From NCBI RefSeq assembly GCF_040802235.1, contig NC_133166.1, forward strand, positions 115,706,991-115,770,990: 64,000 nt of DNA. The letters run 5' to 3'. This document shows positions 23,690 through 36,281 of this stretch, piece after piece; within the stretch, counting starts at the first letter, position 1; each line of letters opens with the position of its first letter. Origin of the DNA: Manis javanica (lineage: Eukaryota; Chordata; Mammalia; Pholidota; Manidae). The notes beneath the pieces were generated by a model. It was not told the DNA's origin, ran no database searches, and worked only from the letters and a program-made list of their open reading frames with translations. Made by a program: the position numbers and the translations under genes.

Positions 23690-24710
23690 GTTTTTGAATC
23701 TTCCTATCCAGAAATGAGGTATGTATGTACTTTTGTAAGGTATTGTCTTCATATGGGTCTTCCATGTTTCTAGTTCAATTTCAGTTTAGGAATTCTAGAG
23801 TTATTTGTTGTCTGAATGGGTTCTTTTGAAATTACACTTCTTACCATCACTGGCATATAGGAAGGCTATCCATTTTGCGTACTCACCTGTTGATCAAATG
23901 AATTCTCATTAGTTCAAATAGGTTTTCAGTTGATTCTCTTGGTATTCTTGATGGAGAGTCAAATTATAACCCACTAGTGGCAGTTTTATCTCATCCTTTA
24001 CACTCATTTCTTTTTCCTGTGCATGACGGAGGCCAGGACCTTCTTTATAATGTTGAATGGCACCCTTGTTTGGTCGTCTTAGTGGGACTTGTTCTCATGT
24101 TTCATCATCAAATGGGATTCCTGATGTAGGTTTCTGGCAGATAACCTTCATTAGACTGCAGATGTTTCCTTCTGTTCCCAGATTCCTGTTTTATTTTCTT
24201 TTATTCAACAGTGTTGAGTTTTGACATCTATTGAGATAACCAAAGGGTTTTGTTGTTTACTGATTTAACATTAATAGGTTTTCTAATATTGAACCATCCT
24301 TGCATTCTTGCATCCTTGCAGAAACCCTGCTGAGATTTCTAGCATATTATTTATTTATTTAGGATGTTTGTGTCTATCCCTGGGCTAATTTCACCATTTA
24401 TTTTAATGATCTCTCTGTCATGTTTTGATAAGAGCATTATGTTAGCCTTGTAGAATGGGTTTGGAAACACACAGTCTTGTTCTTCAGGCTTGAATAGAAA
24501 AGAATTATTTGTTGCTTCAAAGTTTAGTACAATATATCTATGAAAACGTTGGTGTTTGATTCCTTTTTAGGAGTAAATCTTTAACCATCTTTCAGTTTCT
24601 TCTGTGGCATTTTATCTACTCAAGTTGTCTATCCTTGAGTCAGTTTTGATAATTTACACTTTTTTTAGAGCCATGTATTTCATGGAGCTTTTTTGGGCAA
24701 AAAGTCATAC
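23690..24710 (-). repeat. Old LINE-1 ORF2 fragment (antisense)
   Basis: Reverse-complement L1 ORF2 sequence with recognisable stretches such as 'tgaaccatccttgcattc', 'gttttgataagagcattatg' and 'gtttgattcctttttagg'. Diverged and non-coding. Confidence 0.65.
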
Positions 24711-25190
24711 ATGGTATTTATATTGTTGGGACTTTCTTACTTGTAAGTGACAAAGTCTAACTCAAACTAGCAGAAGCTAACCAAGACTCCCCGGCCCGAT
24801 GTCTGAGAGGAGAGCCTTTGGCAGAGCCGATCCAAGGCCAGCATGATCTCACCAGGGCTCTCGCTTGCTTCTCAGATTGTGTCTGCTCCTCTTTGTTGAT
24901 CAGTCCCTTTCTCACCACAGGTATTTTCTGTAGGAAGCTCCAGTTTACACTCAGTCCTTACAAAGAGTTCCTTCTTTAGGACCCACAGGTCTCAGGAGTA
25001 CCTTTTGGCCTTACTCAGAGCACTTGCTCTCTCCCGAGCACCCACTGTGGCCAGCGCTGAGTAGGGAGGCTAGGAGGCTGGGTGGAGGCAAGCTAAGCCC
25101 CATCTGATCCACAGGACACGCGTTTCCCATGGAATATAGAGGTTATTTTATCAGAAAAAGGGGGCAACATGTGAGAGCAGATAAAACCAA
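24711..25190. other. Unassigned segment interrupting LINE-1 debris
   Basis: About 0.5 kb of sequence unlike its LINE-1 flanks ('gtctaactcaaactagcag' and on), probably an older insertion or unrelated DNA. Its family was not recognised. Confidence 0.3.
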
Positions 25191-25199
25191 CAAAGTCTG

Positions 25200-25460
25200 T
25201 CCTGTATTCCGTCTGTCTATCTGTGTATATATGTATTTTTTTGCTACCTTTGCACAATGGCCTTTTGCTTCTGTTTGTTTGGATTTATTTGCTCATTTCT
25301 AGCTTCTTGAGTCATATGCTTAATTTAATTTCAGTTTTATTTCTAACATATTTACAACCATAAATTTTCCTCTAAGTACTCCTATGACTGTTTCCTACTT
25401 TATCATGTGTATCCATAGTGATTTTGTTGGCATTGTTCCATAAGTCTGGCCCTATGTTTT
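25200..25460 (-). repeat. Old LINE-1 ORF2 fragment (antisense)
   Basis: L1 ORF2 antisense pattern ('taaattttcctctaagtac', 'gactgtttcctac'). Confidence 0.55.
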
Positions 25461-25984
25461 TCTCCAGCCCTCAGTGGTTCTGTGATTTACCTAATAACCT
25501 CTTTTTTCCCCATTAACCCTTTAAAGCTTCACTTCCCCATCTCTTATCATCCACTGAGCTCCTGTGGATTGCAGCCAAGGATCCTGATGGAGGTAGAGTC
25601 TTTGTATTCTGTTTACTACTTCCCCAAACCGAATCCCACCCTTGTCCTCCCAGTTCAGTGGCGGAATCCAACCAAACTATCTCCCAGAATGAGCTAAGTG
25701 TTCTAAGAGCCCTTTATGCCCCAGTGTCATGGCCAGTCTGTGTGACCGATTGCCTAATGTACTGACACCTACTGCAGTTTGAGATTTATGGCCTTTCAGG
25801 CTGTGCGCTCTGTCGCTTTAGGATCAGCCTTTACACAGCCGGGTCATTTTCACTGCAGCCACCCTAAGCAGGCCAGCTCACTTCCTCCCTTACCCTCCAG
25901 TCTCCTTATTTATGTGCCAAGGAGCTCACATGGCAGACTGAACTAGCCAGATGGGTTTTCTCCTTTAATCTGTAAAAGTAATAA
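25461..25984. other. Unassigned 0.5-kb segment between LINE-1 pieces
   Basis: No gene and no repeat family were recognised. It is less AT-rich than the neighbouring LINE-1 sequence. Confidence 0.3.
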
Positions 25985-27568
25985 GATACCTTGACACTTT
26001 GTCACGTTAAAACATCCTTACGTTCCTGGAATCAAATGGTCATGATGTATTTTTCAATATATTGCTGGATCTGTTTTTCTGGTATTTGGAGGAGTTTGGC
26101 ATTCAGGCTCCTGAGTTGAGATGGTTTAAGTTTTTCCCTTCCTGTGCTGCCCTGTCTGGTTTATGTAACCAAGTCATGCCAATCTCATAAAATGAGATGG
26201 AGAGCATTCTATTGTTATTACCAGTGTTTGTGTAAGATTGGAATTTTGCGTTTCTAAACTTTTTGGTAAAAGTTGCTGTGAAACCATCTGTGCCCGGTGT
26301 TTTGGAGGTGAATGTATAGATTCTTAACCCTGGATTTGTGTTGTTGATAGTAGATAGCTCAGGTTTCTGTTCTTGAGTCAGTTATGTTTTCAGAGGAAAG
26401 TATTTTTATGTTTTTTTCATTTTGTCTGTGGCTCCAGATTTATTGGCACAAAGTTATTTGTAGAATTGCCTTCCTTATGTTTGTAATCTTGACTGCAACC
26501 AACAGCTCTGTTGCTCTTTTAGTATCTAATATTATTAATTCCTACATTCTTTTTTTATCCTGTTATTCTTGGTACAAGTTCATTTATTCATCTTCAAAGC
26601 ACCAGCTTTTTAAGAGTACAGTGCAGTAGTGTTAAGTACATACACGTTGTTGTGCAGCCAAAGTCCAGAATGTTTTACACCCGCTAACAGTCCCATATTC
26701 CCCTGGCAGCCACCATTCCACTTTCTGTTTCTATGAGTTTGGCTAAATACCTCAGGTAAGTGGGATCATACAATATTTGTGTTTTGTGGCTAATTTATTT
26801 CACTTAGTATAATGTCTTCAAGGTTCGTACATACGGTAGCATGTGTCAGAATTTCCTTCCTTTTTAAGACTGAATAATATTCCATTGTACGCCTGTGCCT
26901 ATAATTCATCTGTTGATGGACTCTTGGATTCCTTCTGCCTTTCAGCTATTGTGAATAATGCTGCTGTGAACATGGGTGTACAAATTCTCCAAGACCTTGC
27001 TTTCAAATCTCAATTCTTCTGCAGATACACCCAGAAATGGAATTGGTGGATCATATGGCAATTCTATTCTTAACTTCTTAAGGAACCACCGCCACACTAC
27101 ATACTGTGTAGTGGCCACACCATTTTACATTCCCCCCAACAGTGCGCAAGGTTTCCAACTTCACATCCTCTCCAGCATGTTATTTTCTATCCTTTTGGGT
27201 TTATTTTTTGGGTTTTGGGTATTTTGATAGTAGCCATCCTGAGAGGTATGAATTATCTAGCATTTTAAGTATAGTTTAGTTTTGAGTATTTTCTAATTTC
27301 TATTATGATTCCTTTTATGGCCCATAAGTCACTGTATTTAAACATTTAGCTGGTTATTTTTAAAAATTAAGGACCTTCAAACTTACCATCATAAAACAGG
27401 CTGGGACTGTACGATGACCCAGGCAAGTGTAGGCCTCCACCCTCCCATCCTAGCCTCCATCCTTCCCATTTTCTGTTCTCCTACCCAAGGTAACTATCTT
27501 GATCCCATATGCCCTTGTTTTCTTTTTATATGGTTTTCTCAGGTTATTTTTAACCTTATGAAAAAAAA
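25985..27568 (-). repeat. Old LINE-1 fragments (antisense)
   Basis: Two or more L1 pieces in the same orientation. 25985-26340 is ORF2 antisense ('cctggaatcaaatggtc', 'tgccaatctcataaaatg'). 26640-27270 is the 3' region ('ctatgagtttggctaaat', 'ttccattgtacgcctg', 'gtgaataatgctgctgtg', 'agaaatggaattggtgg'). Confidence 0.65.
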
Positions 27569-27694
27569 TAACAGGCTGCAGTGACTGTAATGGTGTATGT
27601 GGGGAGGGCTTGATGACGGGGGGAGTCTAGTAAACATAATATTGCTCATGTAATTGTAGATTAATGAAACAAACAAAAAAAAGATAACAGGCTG
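27568..27694 (+). mobile_element. Tiny young LINE-1 3'-end insertion with target duplication
   Basis: A 105-base insert (27579-27683) ends in an A-rich tail. It carries the same 3' end as other young L1s here ('gctcatgtaattgtag'). It is flanked by direct repeats ATAACAGGCTG at 27568-27578 and 27684-27694, so it is a strongly 5'-truncated L1 insertion into older L1 debris. Confidence 0.85.
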
Positions 27695-27699
27695 AATGT

Positions 27700-28960
27700 C
27701 ATGCCATGGGGTTGACTTCTGGCATTTAATGCCACATTCCTATGACTCTCCTCACTGCTGTTATGTTGCTGCAGTTCGTTTGCTTTGATTGTCTGGGATA
27801 TTTCCTTGTGAGACTGTGTCACAATTCATCCATTCACTCTCCTGCCCGTGGCCTTTGGGTTTTTCCAGTATTTTTGCTGTTGTAAACACGCCTACGTGTG
27901 TCTTTGCACAAGTGGAAGTTTGTCTTGCAGCAGATTCTAGGCATGGAATTGCTCTGTCACAACTTTAGGCAATGTTGCCAAATATTGTCCAGAGTGGCTG
28001 GACCGACCTTCAGCACCAGTGGGTCCCGGAGGCGGACACATGATTTCTCCCTGTAGTCTGTCCATTTGTACCTAATGCATTTTGAATTTGTGTTATTAAG
28101 TACCCCCTGTTTAGGGTTGCTATCTTTTTTGGCGAATTAAACCTTTTATTATGGAGTGACTCTTTCCATCCTTACGGATGCTTTCTGTCTTAGTTTATTT
28201 CCTCCGATGTCAGCACAGCTCCCCGGGATTTCTTCTGGTCAGTATTTCTCCCTGATAAGCCAGCTCCCCCCTTTTCCTTGCAATCTGTGTGTGTCCCCCC
28301 AGGCTTTTGTTGTCTCTAGGTGTATCTGGATTCATAAAGATTTAATCATTGTTTTTCTTTTAACTGATAACGTTTAGTCCATTTAACTCATTGTAATAAT
28401 TGGCATATTGGGACCCGTCTGTCATATTTGAATGACAGTTTGGATAGATAGAAAGTTCTAGATTCTAAAGTATTTTCCTTCAGTTCTTCGAATACATACC
28501 CCTTCATCGCCCTCTTGCATCCAGTGTTGTGACTGGAAAACCTGATGTCGGTCTTCCTCTCATTCTTTTGTGTGTGATATGCTTTTTCTCCTCTCAAGCA
28601 TTGTCCCTGATATTCTTTAAGTTCTAGATGATTCGTGTAGGTGTGAATTGCTCCTTTTTCTCCTCCTGGCACTCTTTGGGCTTTTTTGATCCAAGGTGCT
28701 TCATGTTTGTATTACCCCAGGGACATGGTCTCTGTTATTTCTTCAAGTATTTTCTACCTCCATGTTTATATTTCTCTCTAGAATGCCTGTTATTTAAATG
28801 TTAGCACATTTACCTCTATATTCTGCATCTCTTAGTTGTTTTACATATTTTATTTCTTCAGTCCTTCCTCTTAGAAGACTTTCTCAGTGTAGTCTCTTAA
28901 TTCTGTTTCATTCCTGCACTGTATCCCTTCTGCTGTATATCTCATCTATTGTGTTCTTTA
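27700..28960 (-). repeat. Old LINE-1 fragments (antisense, 3' end and 5'/ORF1-like part)
   Basis: 27780-28130 looks like an L1 3'-region antisense piece ('ttttgctgttgtaaacac', 'ggcatggaattgctctg'). 28140-28960 has the pattern of the L1 or HAL1 5' half read backwards ('tttcttcaagtattttctac', 'tctcttagttgttttacat'). Diverged. Confidence 0.5.
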
Positions 28961-29875
28961 TTCCAGCTTAAGTTCTCTAGCAGATTTAAACTACAGGTGA
29001 CTATACTAGAAGTTTTCTATATGGAGAACTTTGGGAGCCAGTGTCAAACACACTTCAGCAATAGTCCCCTGGGGGGCCAGGCAGCTGGGTTATCTTCCCT
29101 TCAGCTGCTACGTTTGGAGGGCTGCTCCTGAGGAGGTTAGCCTCTGGCCTGCCCACCTGTGAGCAGACTAGGCTTCAAGGGGCCAGGAAAAGTCCTCAGG
29201 CAGAGAGTTGCAAGTGCCGGCTGTTGAAATCTGGCCAGCATGCAGAAATCTGTTACGTGCTGAGACGATGTGTGGGACTCCATGGAGTGCATGTCTCAGC
29301 ACCAGGAGGACATCCGTAAATGCAAAAGCCCTGGGTCCAGTGAGCGCTGGTGGAATATAATTCCCAGAGCTGAGATTAATTCCGTGGGGTCTGAAGGGGA
29401 CTGAGCCCCTGGCAGGGTTTGATCTACGGCTCCCTGATCTCCTGGGGCTTCCTGTTGCAGGGCCTGGTCAGACGTGGTGTCTTGTCATCTGGCCCAGTAC
29501 AATAGTGTTAGTAAAATCATTAAATGTGGAGTATGCTGCCTGCCGTGCACAGAGACGCCAAACTGGTGTCGGGCCTGTTCATGGCTGGAGGCACATGGCC
29601 AGTGATTTATCCTTAGTTACCCAGATGTTCCCTAAGGAAGTTACATGGGTTGCAGGACTGGATTTTGCGTTCATTCAAGGCACAACCACCTGCGTGGTAT
29701 CTGAGGCGCATGCGAGGCGGTGGGGGCAGTTTCCTCACTCAGGAGGAGGCACTGCCAGGATGTCTCGACGGAGTGGGAAGGCAGGACACCAACAGGACCT
29801 CGTGCTCTGCTCGAGTTCGGTCCATTAAGGACATACCACAAGAGAGTCCACAGTCCCTAAGAAAGAGCGAAGGTG
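28961..29875. other. Unassigned sequence next to an LTR
   Basis: GC content rises and LINE-1 similarity stops. No gene was recognised. The part next to 29876 may belong to the same retroviral fossil as the LTR, but I see no diagnostic sequence. Confidence 0.3.
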
Positions 29876-30409
29876 TGTTGTGTGCCTGCCTGCGGGGCGG
29901 GTGCGATGGGAGAGAGCTCAGGAAACTGAAGAAAAGACCCAGAGACGCCATATGAGATGTGGGAGTTTATTGGGCCTCAGTACCAAGAGTCCAGGAGTGG
30001 CCGGCTGGTCAGAGCTGTGCGCTCTCAGGACTGAGAGGGAACTGCTCATATGGGATAAGAGGCAAAGACTCCGTGCCTGCTGGGGTGAGGGCACAGAGAC
30101 TACGTGCTAACTGAAGAGGAGCGAGATTTGGGACTAAACTACTGTTTTGCCAGAAGGAATCATTCTTGGGCAAGCAGTGCCCAAAGGAACAAAACCTTGG
30201 CCAGAGGGGTTTGCTCAATAAGATGTTTCCATGGATAAGGCCATAAAGCATTAAGGCAGGCCTGGATTTGACCAGCCCCAGGCCATCCACACACCTCATA
30301 CTTAGCTTGCCACAGAAGGAGGGGCCATGTGGACACGTGACTATTCTAGGACATAATGTTACAAGCATGCAGTCTTTGACCCCACATCTGCTGACAGGGA
30401 AATACAACA
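29876..30409 (-). mobile_element. Fossil retroviral LTR (class I/gammaretrovirus-like)
   Basis: A 534-bp segment on the minus strand with matching inverted ends, TGTTG at its start (30409) and CAACA at its end (29876). It has an internal AATAAA (29966-29971) about 90 bases before the end, followed by a T/C-rich stretch, as in gammaretrovirus-like R-U5. Whether it is solitary or one end of a larger remnant is unclear. No short target duplication was seen. Looks old. Confidence 0.6.
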
Positions 30410-31930
30410 TTAGCAATGTCCACGGCTGTCTACCAAATGCCAGTAGTGGCAGCAACTTTTTAAGTTATTGTTGTCATAATCTGATGCCACAGTACCTACT
30501 GGTGAAGCCCTGCTCGTTCACACTGGGGTGCTGGCCTGTGCCAGTTGTTAAGTATGGAAATAGTGTGGGTATCACCGTGCTCCGATTAATTCTTGCATGC
30601 CAGGAGCACTCTTCTCGGCCTCACGGTGTGCGCTGTGGTTCCGACTACTCTGTATTCCATCGACATTAATGGAAATTACCAACAGGCCTCATAACAACAC
30701 ATGCAACCAGTAAGTCAGCTACTGTCCCTGGCGGCAGCATGCCTAACCTCCAGTTACACAATCCAGTAACGTGACAGCAGCCTCAGTCCAACCAAAGGGG
30801 CCCTCTGCCCCCACAGCAATTGTACACGAGTCCCACACCCTCCGTGGGGGTTCACTTACCCTCGTTACCAGTCCCCTTCCCTCCTGCGTGTACAAATGAG
30901 TATGTGTCCGGTGACCACTTGGAGGGAGGTGGGGAGCTGCCCCAGTGTTTCAGATTTAAAGTCCCCAAATCAGAGTGCAGGGGATTCATGCAGCAGTGTC
31001 TGTGGCTGTGGACGTCCCCTCCAGAAACCCTATTTCAGAAAATGGCATGGGATTCAGGACATCGTGGGACCTTGTGCGGTAGGCAGAGGGAGACCTCAGA
31101 ACCCCCATCTCTAAAGGTCTTCTCCCCAGGGAGCTCCCCACCCCACTGTCTCAATTGCTCCCTTCTAGAAACTGCTGAAGCTTTCAGACTCAGCTGTCTA
31201 CTTTGCCTTCCCGCATTTGCCTCATCTCGGAAACCTCTAAGTACCTTCCTCTTTCCCTTGGGTCAGTCGCATTATGTCTCTCATAATTTAGCATTTGGCA
31301 ATCAAGGTCTGCCCTGTCAAACCTGTTCACCATCTGTGGCCCCGTATAGCTTTGCAAGAAAGAGCCTCTGCAGGGCGATCTCCCTTTCTTGGCTCCGACT
31401 TTCTTTCTTTCCAGGGCTGAGTATCAGACACTGTTTGGGAGCCCTCCTGCTTCCTCCCCATCCCCGGAGCAGGGCATGTATTGGCCCAGAAAGCCATGTT
31501 GCCTCTCAGTGTCGCCTAGAGCAGGTGCACAGACGGGGTCTGCGGAAGGGTGGGTCTGTGGTGTGTCCGTGTTGGTCAGGGGCGTGTTCCTTCTGGATGG
31601 TACAGGCCTGCGATGCCAGGCTAAGGGACCGGGATACGAGTTACCTGAGATGGCAGGATCCGATGCACCAGGAGTCAGGAAGGGGAAATGGGTGTTGCAG
31701 GAAGGGCTGGGACCCCACCTGGCTGGAGTGGAGATCTTGAGTGAGGCTCTCTGCCTTCCCAGAGTGTTAGGGCCTTGGAGAAATGGCTATGGGGAGTCTT
31801 ACCACAGCCCTGTAGTGAGGACAACCATTCCCATTCCATACCAAGGTGCAGAGAAAGGGGGCCAGTATTTCTGGGTGTGTGTGCTTTTCCATCATACGGG
31901 GCCTTAGGTTCGTTGCCCTTGCCAGCTTTA
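30410..31930. other. Unassigned 1.5-kb segment
   Basis: No gene was recognised. A long open frame on the plus strand (about 30820-31740) has no recognisable domain and a composition expected by chance. LINE-1 sequence resumes at about 31940. Confidence 0.35.
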
Positions 31931-31939
31931 ATCACCTTT

Positions 31940-33065
31940 CCAATCTCTTATTTGGTAATTGATCTATTAATGAATTCTAATTTTCCCAAGGTCAGTCTTG
32001 GTATTTTTACAGTATTCTAGGAAATCATCTATTTCCTCTGAATTTTCCAATTGGTTGTCATACTTTTTAATCAAAATATTCTCTTGTGATTACTTAATTT
32101 CTTCTGTATCTGTGATAATATATCTTTACTTTTCCCAAGTCTATATATCTCTAGGTAAACTTCTTATTGGAGAATATTCATCCAAGAAAGTACACAGGTA
32201 GTAAGTACACAGCTCAGTATGTCTTGCAAAGTGAGCAACACACATCCAGCACCCAAATAAAATGTGCCGAGCCCCCCAGAAGCCCCTTCTTGCCCCTTTT
32301 CAGTCTCTACCCCCAGAAACAACATGCTGACTTCTAATGGCATGAATCAATTATGCTGTTTTTGTATTAATGGAAATGAACAGTATGTACAATTTTCCAT
32401 CTGGCTTCCTTACGTCGTACCGTGTCTGGGAGGGTCATCCGGATCGTTCATCCCGTAGTGCGAACAGCCACCATTTATTTCCCTGTTCTACTGTGGGAGG
32501 GCTTCTGGATTGTTTCCAGTTTGGGGCTATTTTAAGTAGTGCTGTTCTTAACATTCTTGTTCATGTCTTTGATTGAACATATGTACATTTGTTCTGCTGC
32601 TGCTAAGCCAACAGACTTCTGGTCTCTTTAAACAAAGCTTTATAATGGAAATTTTCAAACACACCCCAAAGGAGTCAGAATGGAATCAGTATCCCCTTTG
32701 CCCATCACCAGCTGCCATACCTACCACATCTCAGTGGTCCTGTGTGTCTCCACTCCCCATATTTTCCTCTTATTTTTTAATGTTGGAGTAACTTAAAGCA
32801 AATCCCACATCTCATGACATCCTTATCCTTGCTTACATCATAATATACATATGTGTAGTACATGTACATGTATATTATATGTATCTCAAACAGATAAGGA
32901 TTTTTTCTTAACCACATGCCAGTATAATACCCAATAAAAAAGTCCTTGATATCATCTAACATCATCTGTGTTCAAATTTCCCTAATTATCTCAAAAATGT
33001 TTTTCTAATCGTTTGTTTGAATCAGGATCCAAACAAGGTCTACATTGTGTGTTCCTGTGGATGTC
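31940..33065 (-). repeat. Old LINE-1 fragments (antisense)
   Basis: 31940-32170 is L1 ORF2 antisense ('tcctctgaattttccaattg'). 32290-32580 is the 3' region ('gcttctggattgtttccag'). 32600-33020 resembles the 3' UTR of an old L1 family ('cttaaagcaaatcccaca', 'atgtatctcaaacagataag'). Confidence 0.6.
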
Positions 33066-33492
33066 ACTTGCATCTTTTTTTTCTCAGACTATTTTTTATT
33101 AAAGTATCGTTAATATACAATCTTATGTTGGTTTCAGATGTACAGCACAGTGGTTCAACAGTCCCTATGATCAACCTATACTGTGTAAATTATTGTGCCC
33201 TTTTAGCCCCTGTCACCTCCCCTTCCCCTTGGTAACCACTAGTCAGTCACTCTTCAGTGTCTATGAGTCTAATGCTGTTTTGTTCCATTTTGCTTTGTTT
33301 TCAGATCCCACAAATAAGTGAAATCATATGGTATTTGTCTTTCTCTGCCTGACTTATTTCACTGAGCATAATACCCTCTAGATCCACCCATGTTGTTGCA
33401 AATGGCAGGATTTCTTTTCTTCTTATGGCCAAATATTCCATTGTGTGTATGTACATCTTTATCCATTCTCTGCGTCTTTTTAATCTGTAACC
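33066..33492 (-). mobile_element. Younger LINE-1 3' end (antisense)
   Basis: A T-rich start at 33074 (poly(A) of the minus strand) is followed by an L1 3' UTR and the C-terminal end of ORF2: ILPFATTWVDLEGIM and LSEISQAEKDKYHMISLICG translate on the minus strand at about 33301-33420. The flanks share TGCATCTTTTT and TGCGTCTTTTT (one mismatch), a probable target duplication. It sits inside older L1 sequence. Confidence 0.8.
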
Positions 33493-35391
33493 TCCTCCTC
33501 CCCTTTCCTCATGCCTATTGTAATGAAACCAGTTCATTTCCTGTAGAACTTCCCACGTGCCTGATGGGGCTGATTGCACCCTATTGGCGATGTCTGACAT
33601 GTTCCTATGTTGCCCATTTTTCTAGTAAACTGGTAAGTGAATCTAGAGGCCATTATTTTGGAAAGAATCCTTCATGGATGATGCTGATGCATCACATCAG
33701 AAGGTGTGTTCTGCTCCTAATGACAGGAAAAGTGATCAGCACGTTCAGGCCCTTGGCAAGATGCATTTGTTATAACTTTCCTATCAGCCTTTCACATATG
33801 GTTTTAGCAGTCGGCGACCCTCAGTGGCTCCACCCTTCATTAATTAGGCATTGCAAAATGGTGACTTTCTAATTATATCTGTAGTTCTGCATTCTTGGCT
33901 GGAATTTTTCTAGAAGGAAAATCTTTCCATTATAAGTTAGCTGGTTACCCTGAAATATAATCAGAACAGGGGAGGCAGAAAAATTCTGGATTTTTTATTT
34001 TAAACCAATTTTAGCATAAATATTTGGTGCCTATATCATTCAGAAGTCAGGAGATTGAAACTATCCCAGTTACTTTAACAGTGAGACTTTTATCTGTAGA
34101 ATTATTAACAAGGTTTTGAGAACTGAAAAGGCAAAAAGTGAACACGGGGCTGTCACTGAGCAACAGGAGGAAGCAGCTGTCACCCCCAAGCTGGGGAGAT
34201 AGAGAGTTTCAAGTGATTCAACTTCAGAATTGAAGGTAGGAGGCCCCACATAACTGGGCGACCTACACAGCTTAGCTGGAGCTGCAAGGGTTGGAAAAAG
34301 CAGAGCCTAGACAGGGCCCATGACATCTTAATTACCAGCATCGTGCCTAACAACCTCTAGAAGTGACCAGTTTGTAAAGGACCATTATGAATTTTTTTCT
34401 TACATATTTGGATATTTGAACACAGGCTGTTCCTATTTTGGGTGCCTTAATTGTCCTGTCTCTGGCTAGTGGCAGTCCCTTAAAGGTGGCTTCTGTAGCA
34501 GGACCTAATGGCATGTCAAAGCTTCCTTGCTATCCAGCATGAAAAGATCATTTAGGCTTATCTTGCATACTTGCTGCCCCAGACCCAGAGTCGGCCTTTC
34601 TCCAAAGAGCCCTGGTTTCTCTTAGTGGTGTTATTTTGGGACTGTGATCTGAGTGATGCTTTTTGCTATTGAGTTGTATTTGCTTTAAGTCTTTCATTGG
34701 GCAGAGCTAAGAAAAATGTATTTTTTTCAAAGGACAAAAATTATGACTTCATACTGGTCTTCATAATGCAAATGTAAGATTACAGAATTTTACTTAACTT
34801 TTGAATATGTATGTCTATTATGCAAGACAATTTTGGCTCCTAATAACATTAACGTAATTACTTATTAGCTATGTATGTTTTAAAATAGCGATACCGCTGT
34901 CATTGCTATCAACTGCTGACTTCACCATGCTTCCTTGTATCCCTAGTAGACGCCCCAGTAGGGGTGTAAGGTCAAATACTGTATTTTAAAATCATTCTAA
35001 GTAATTCTTTACTGTGTTGGTATGCAACCAGCTTGATAGAAAATTAGGTTCATTTGTTTATTTAGATGTTTAGGGATTGCTTATTGATTTACATCTTTAA
35101 AGTAATATAAAATATTTACCTAGTTCCAAAGTCAAAACTATAAAACAAGACTCATTCAGAGAAATCTAGACTCCATCCCTGTTCTACTAGGTTCCCGTTT
35201 TCCCTCTAATAACCATCCTTAATCTTAGTTTATTCTCCCCTTGTTTAAGATCAGTTCTATGAACTAATAGCCCCTTGGCTCACTCAGAGCTTCAGAGGTG
35301 TGTTAACCTGAGCGATCTTGATTCTTCAAACTTTTGCTGGTAGAATTCTACAAGGAACAGGTTCTCCTTTGTACACAAAACAACCAAACTT
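33493..35391. other. AT-rich spacer with old repeat debris
   Basis: 33490-33660 continues old L1 3'-UTR-like antisense sequence ('ggtaagtgaatctagaggcc'). The rest is AT-rich, with no coding frame and no repeat family recognised. Confidence 0.4.
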
Positions 35392-36281
35392 TAAAATGAA
35401 CTTTTTAAAATTTTTTTTTTATTTTTTGAGAGGGCATCTCTCATATTTATTGATCAAATGGTTGTTAACAACAATAAAATTCTGTATAGGAGAGTCAATG
35501 CTCAATGCACAATCATTAATCCACCCCAAGCCTAATTCTCGTCGGTCTCCAATCTTCTGAAGCATAACGAACAAGTTCTTACATGGTGAACAAATTCTTA
35601 CATAGTGAATAAGTTCTTACATGGTGAACAGTACAAGGGCAGTCATCACAGAAACTTTCGGTTTTGATCGCGCATTATGAACTATAAACAATCAGGACAA
35701 ATATGAATATTCATTTGATTTTTATACTTGATTTATATGTGGATCCCACATCTCTCCCTTTATTATTATTATTTTTTTATTTTTAATAAAATGCTGAAGT
35801 GGTAGGTAGATGCAAGATAAAGGTAGAAAACATAGTTTAGTGCTGTAAGAGGGCAAATGTAGATGATCAGGTGTGTGCCTGTAGACTATGTGCTAATCCG
35901 AGCTAGACAAGGGCAATAAAACATCCACGGATGCAGAAGATTTCTCTCAAAACAGGGGGGTGAGGTTCTAAGCCTCACCACTGTTGATCCCCAATTTCTC
36001 ACCTGATGGCCCCCCTGCGACTGTGCCTGTCTTAGGTTGTTCCTCCCTTGAGGAATCTTACCCGTCTCTGGCTAACCAGTCATCTTCCGGGGCCATACAG
36101 GGAGATGTAAAGTTGGTAAGTGAGAGAGAAGCAATATTGTTTGAAAAGGTTAGCTTTTTACTTCTTTGCAGATTTATGCCCTGTGGCTTCTATGCCCAGC
36201 ACTTGTCTCGAGGTATCTTTACCACTTGGAGGAATTATGATACTCGGTAAATTAGATATGAGGCACATAAAATGAACTTTT
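35392..36281 (-). mobile_element. Recent poly(A)-tailed retroposon with 14-bp target duplication
   Basis: Insert 35406-36267, minus strand. Direct repeats TAAAATGAACTTTT lie at 35392-35405 and 36268-36281. The low-coordinate end is the 3' end: AATAAATATGAG, then an A-rich tail. The family is not assigned. It resembles a repeat I associate with pangolin genomes and may be truncated at its 5' (right-hand) end. The intact duplication and tail show LINE-1-type integration and a fairly recent age. Confidence 0.85.

Noticed and set aside
30820-31740. 306-codon open frame on the plus strand
   Set aside because: No recognisable domain, no splice or promoter context, odd Cys/Pro/Ser-rich composition, and it lies in unassigned sequence between an LTR and LINE-1 debris. 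Likely chance.
33301-33600. Possible protein-coding gene with a SEISQAEKDKY-type sequence
   Set aside because: This is the C-terminal end of a LINE-1 ORF2 and not a host gene.
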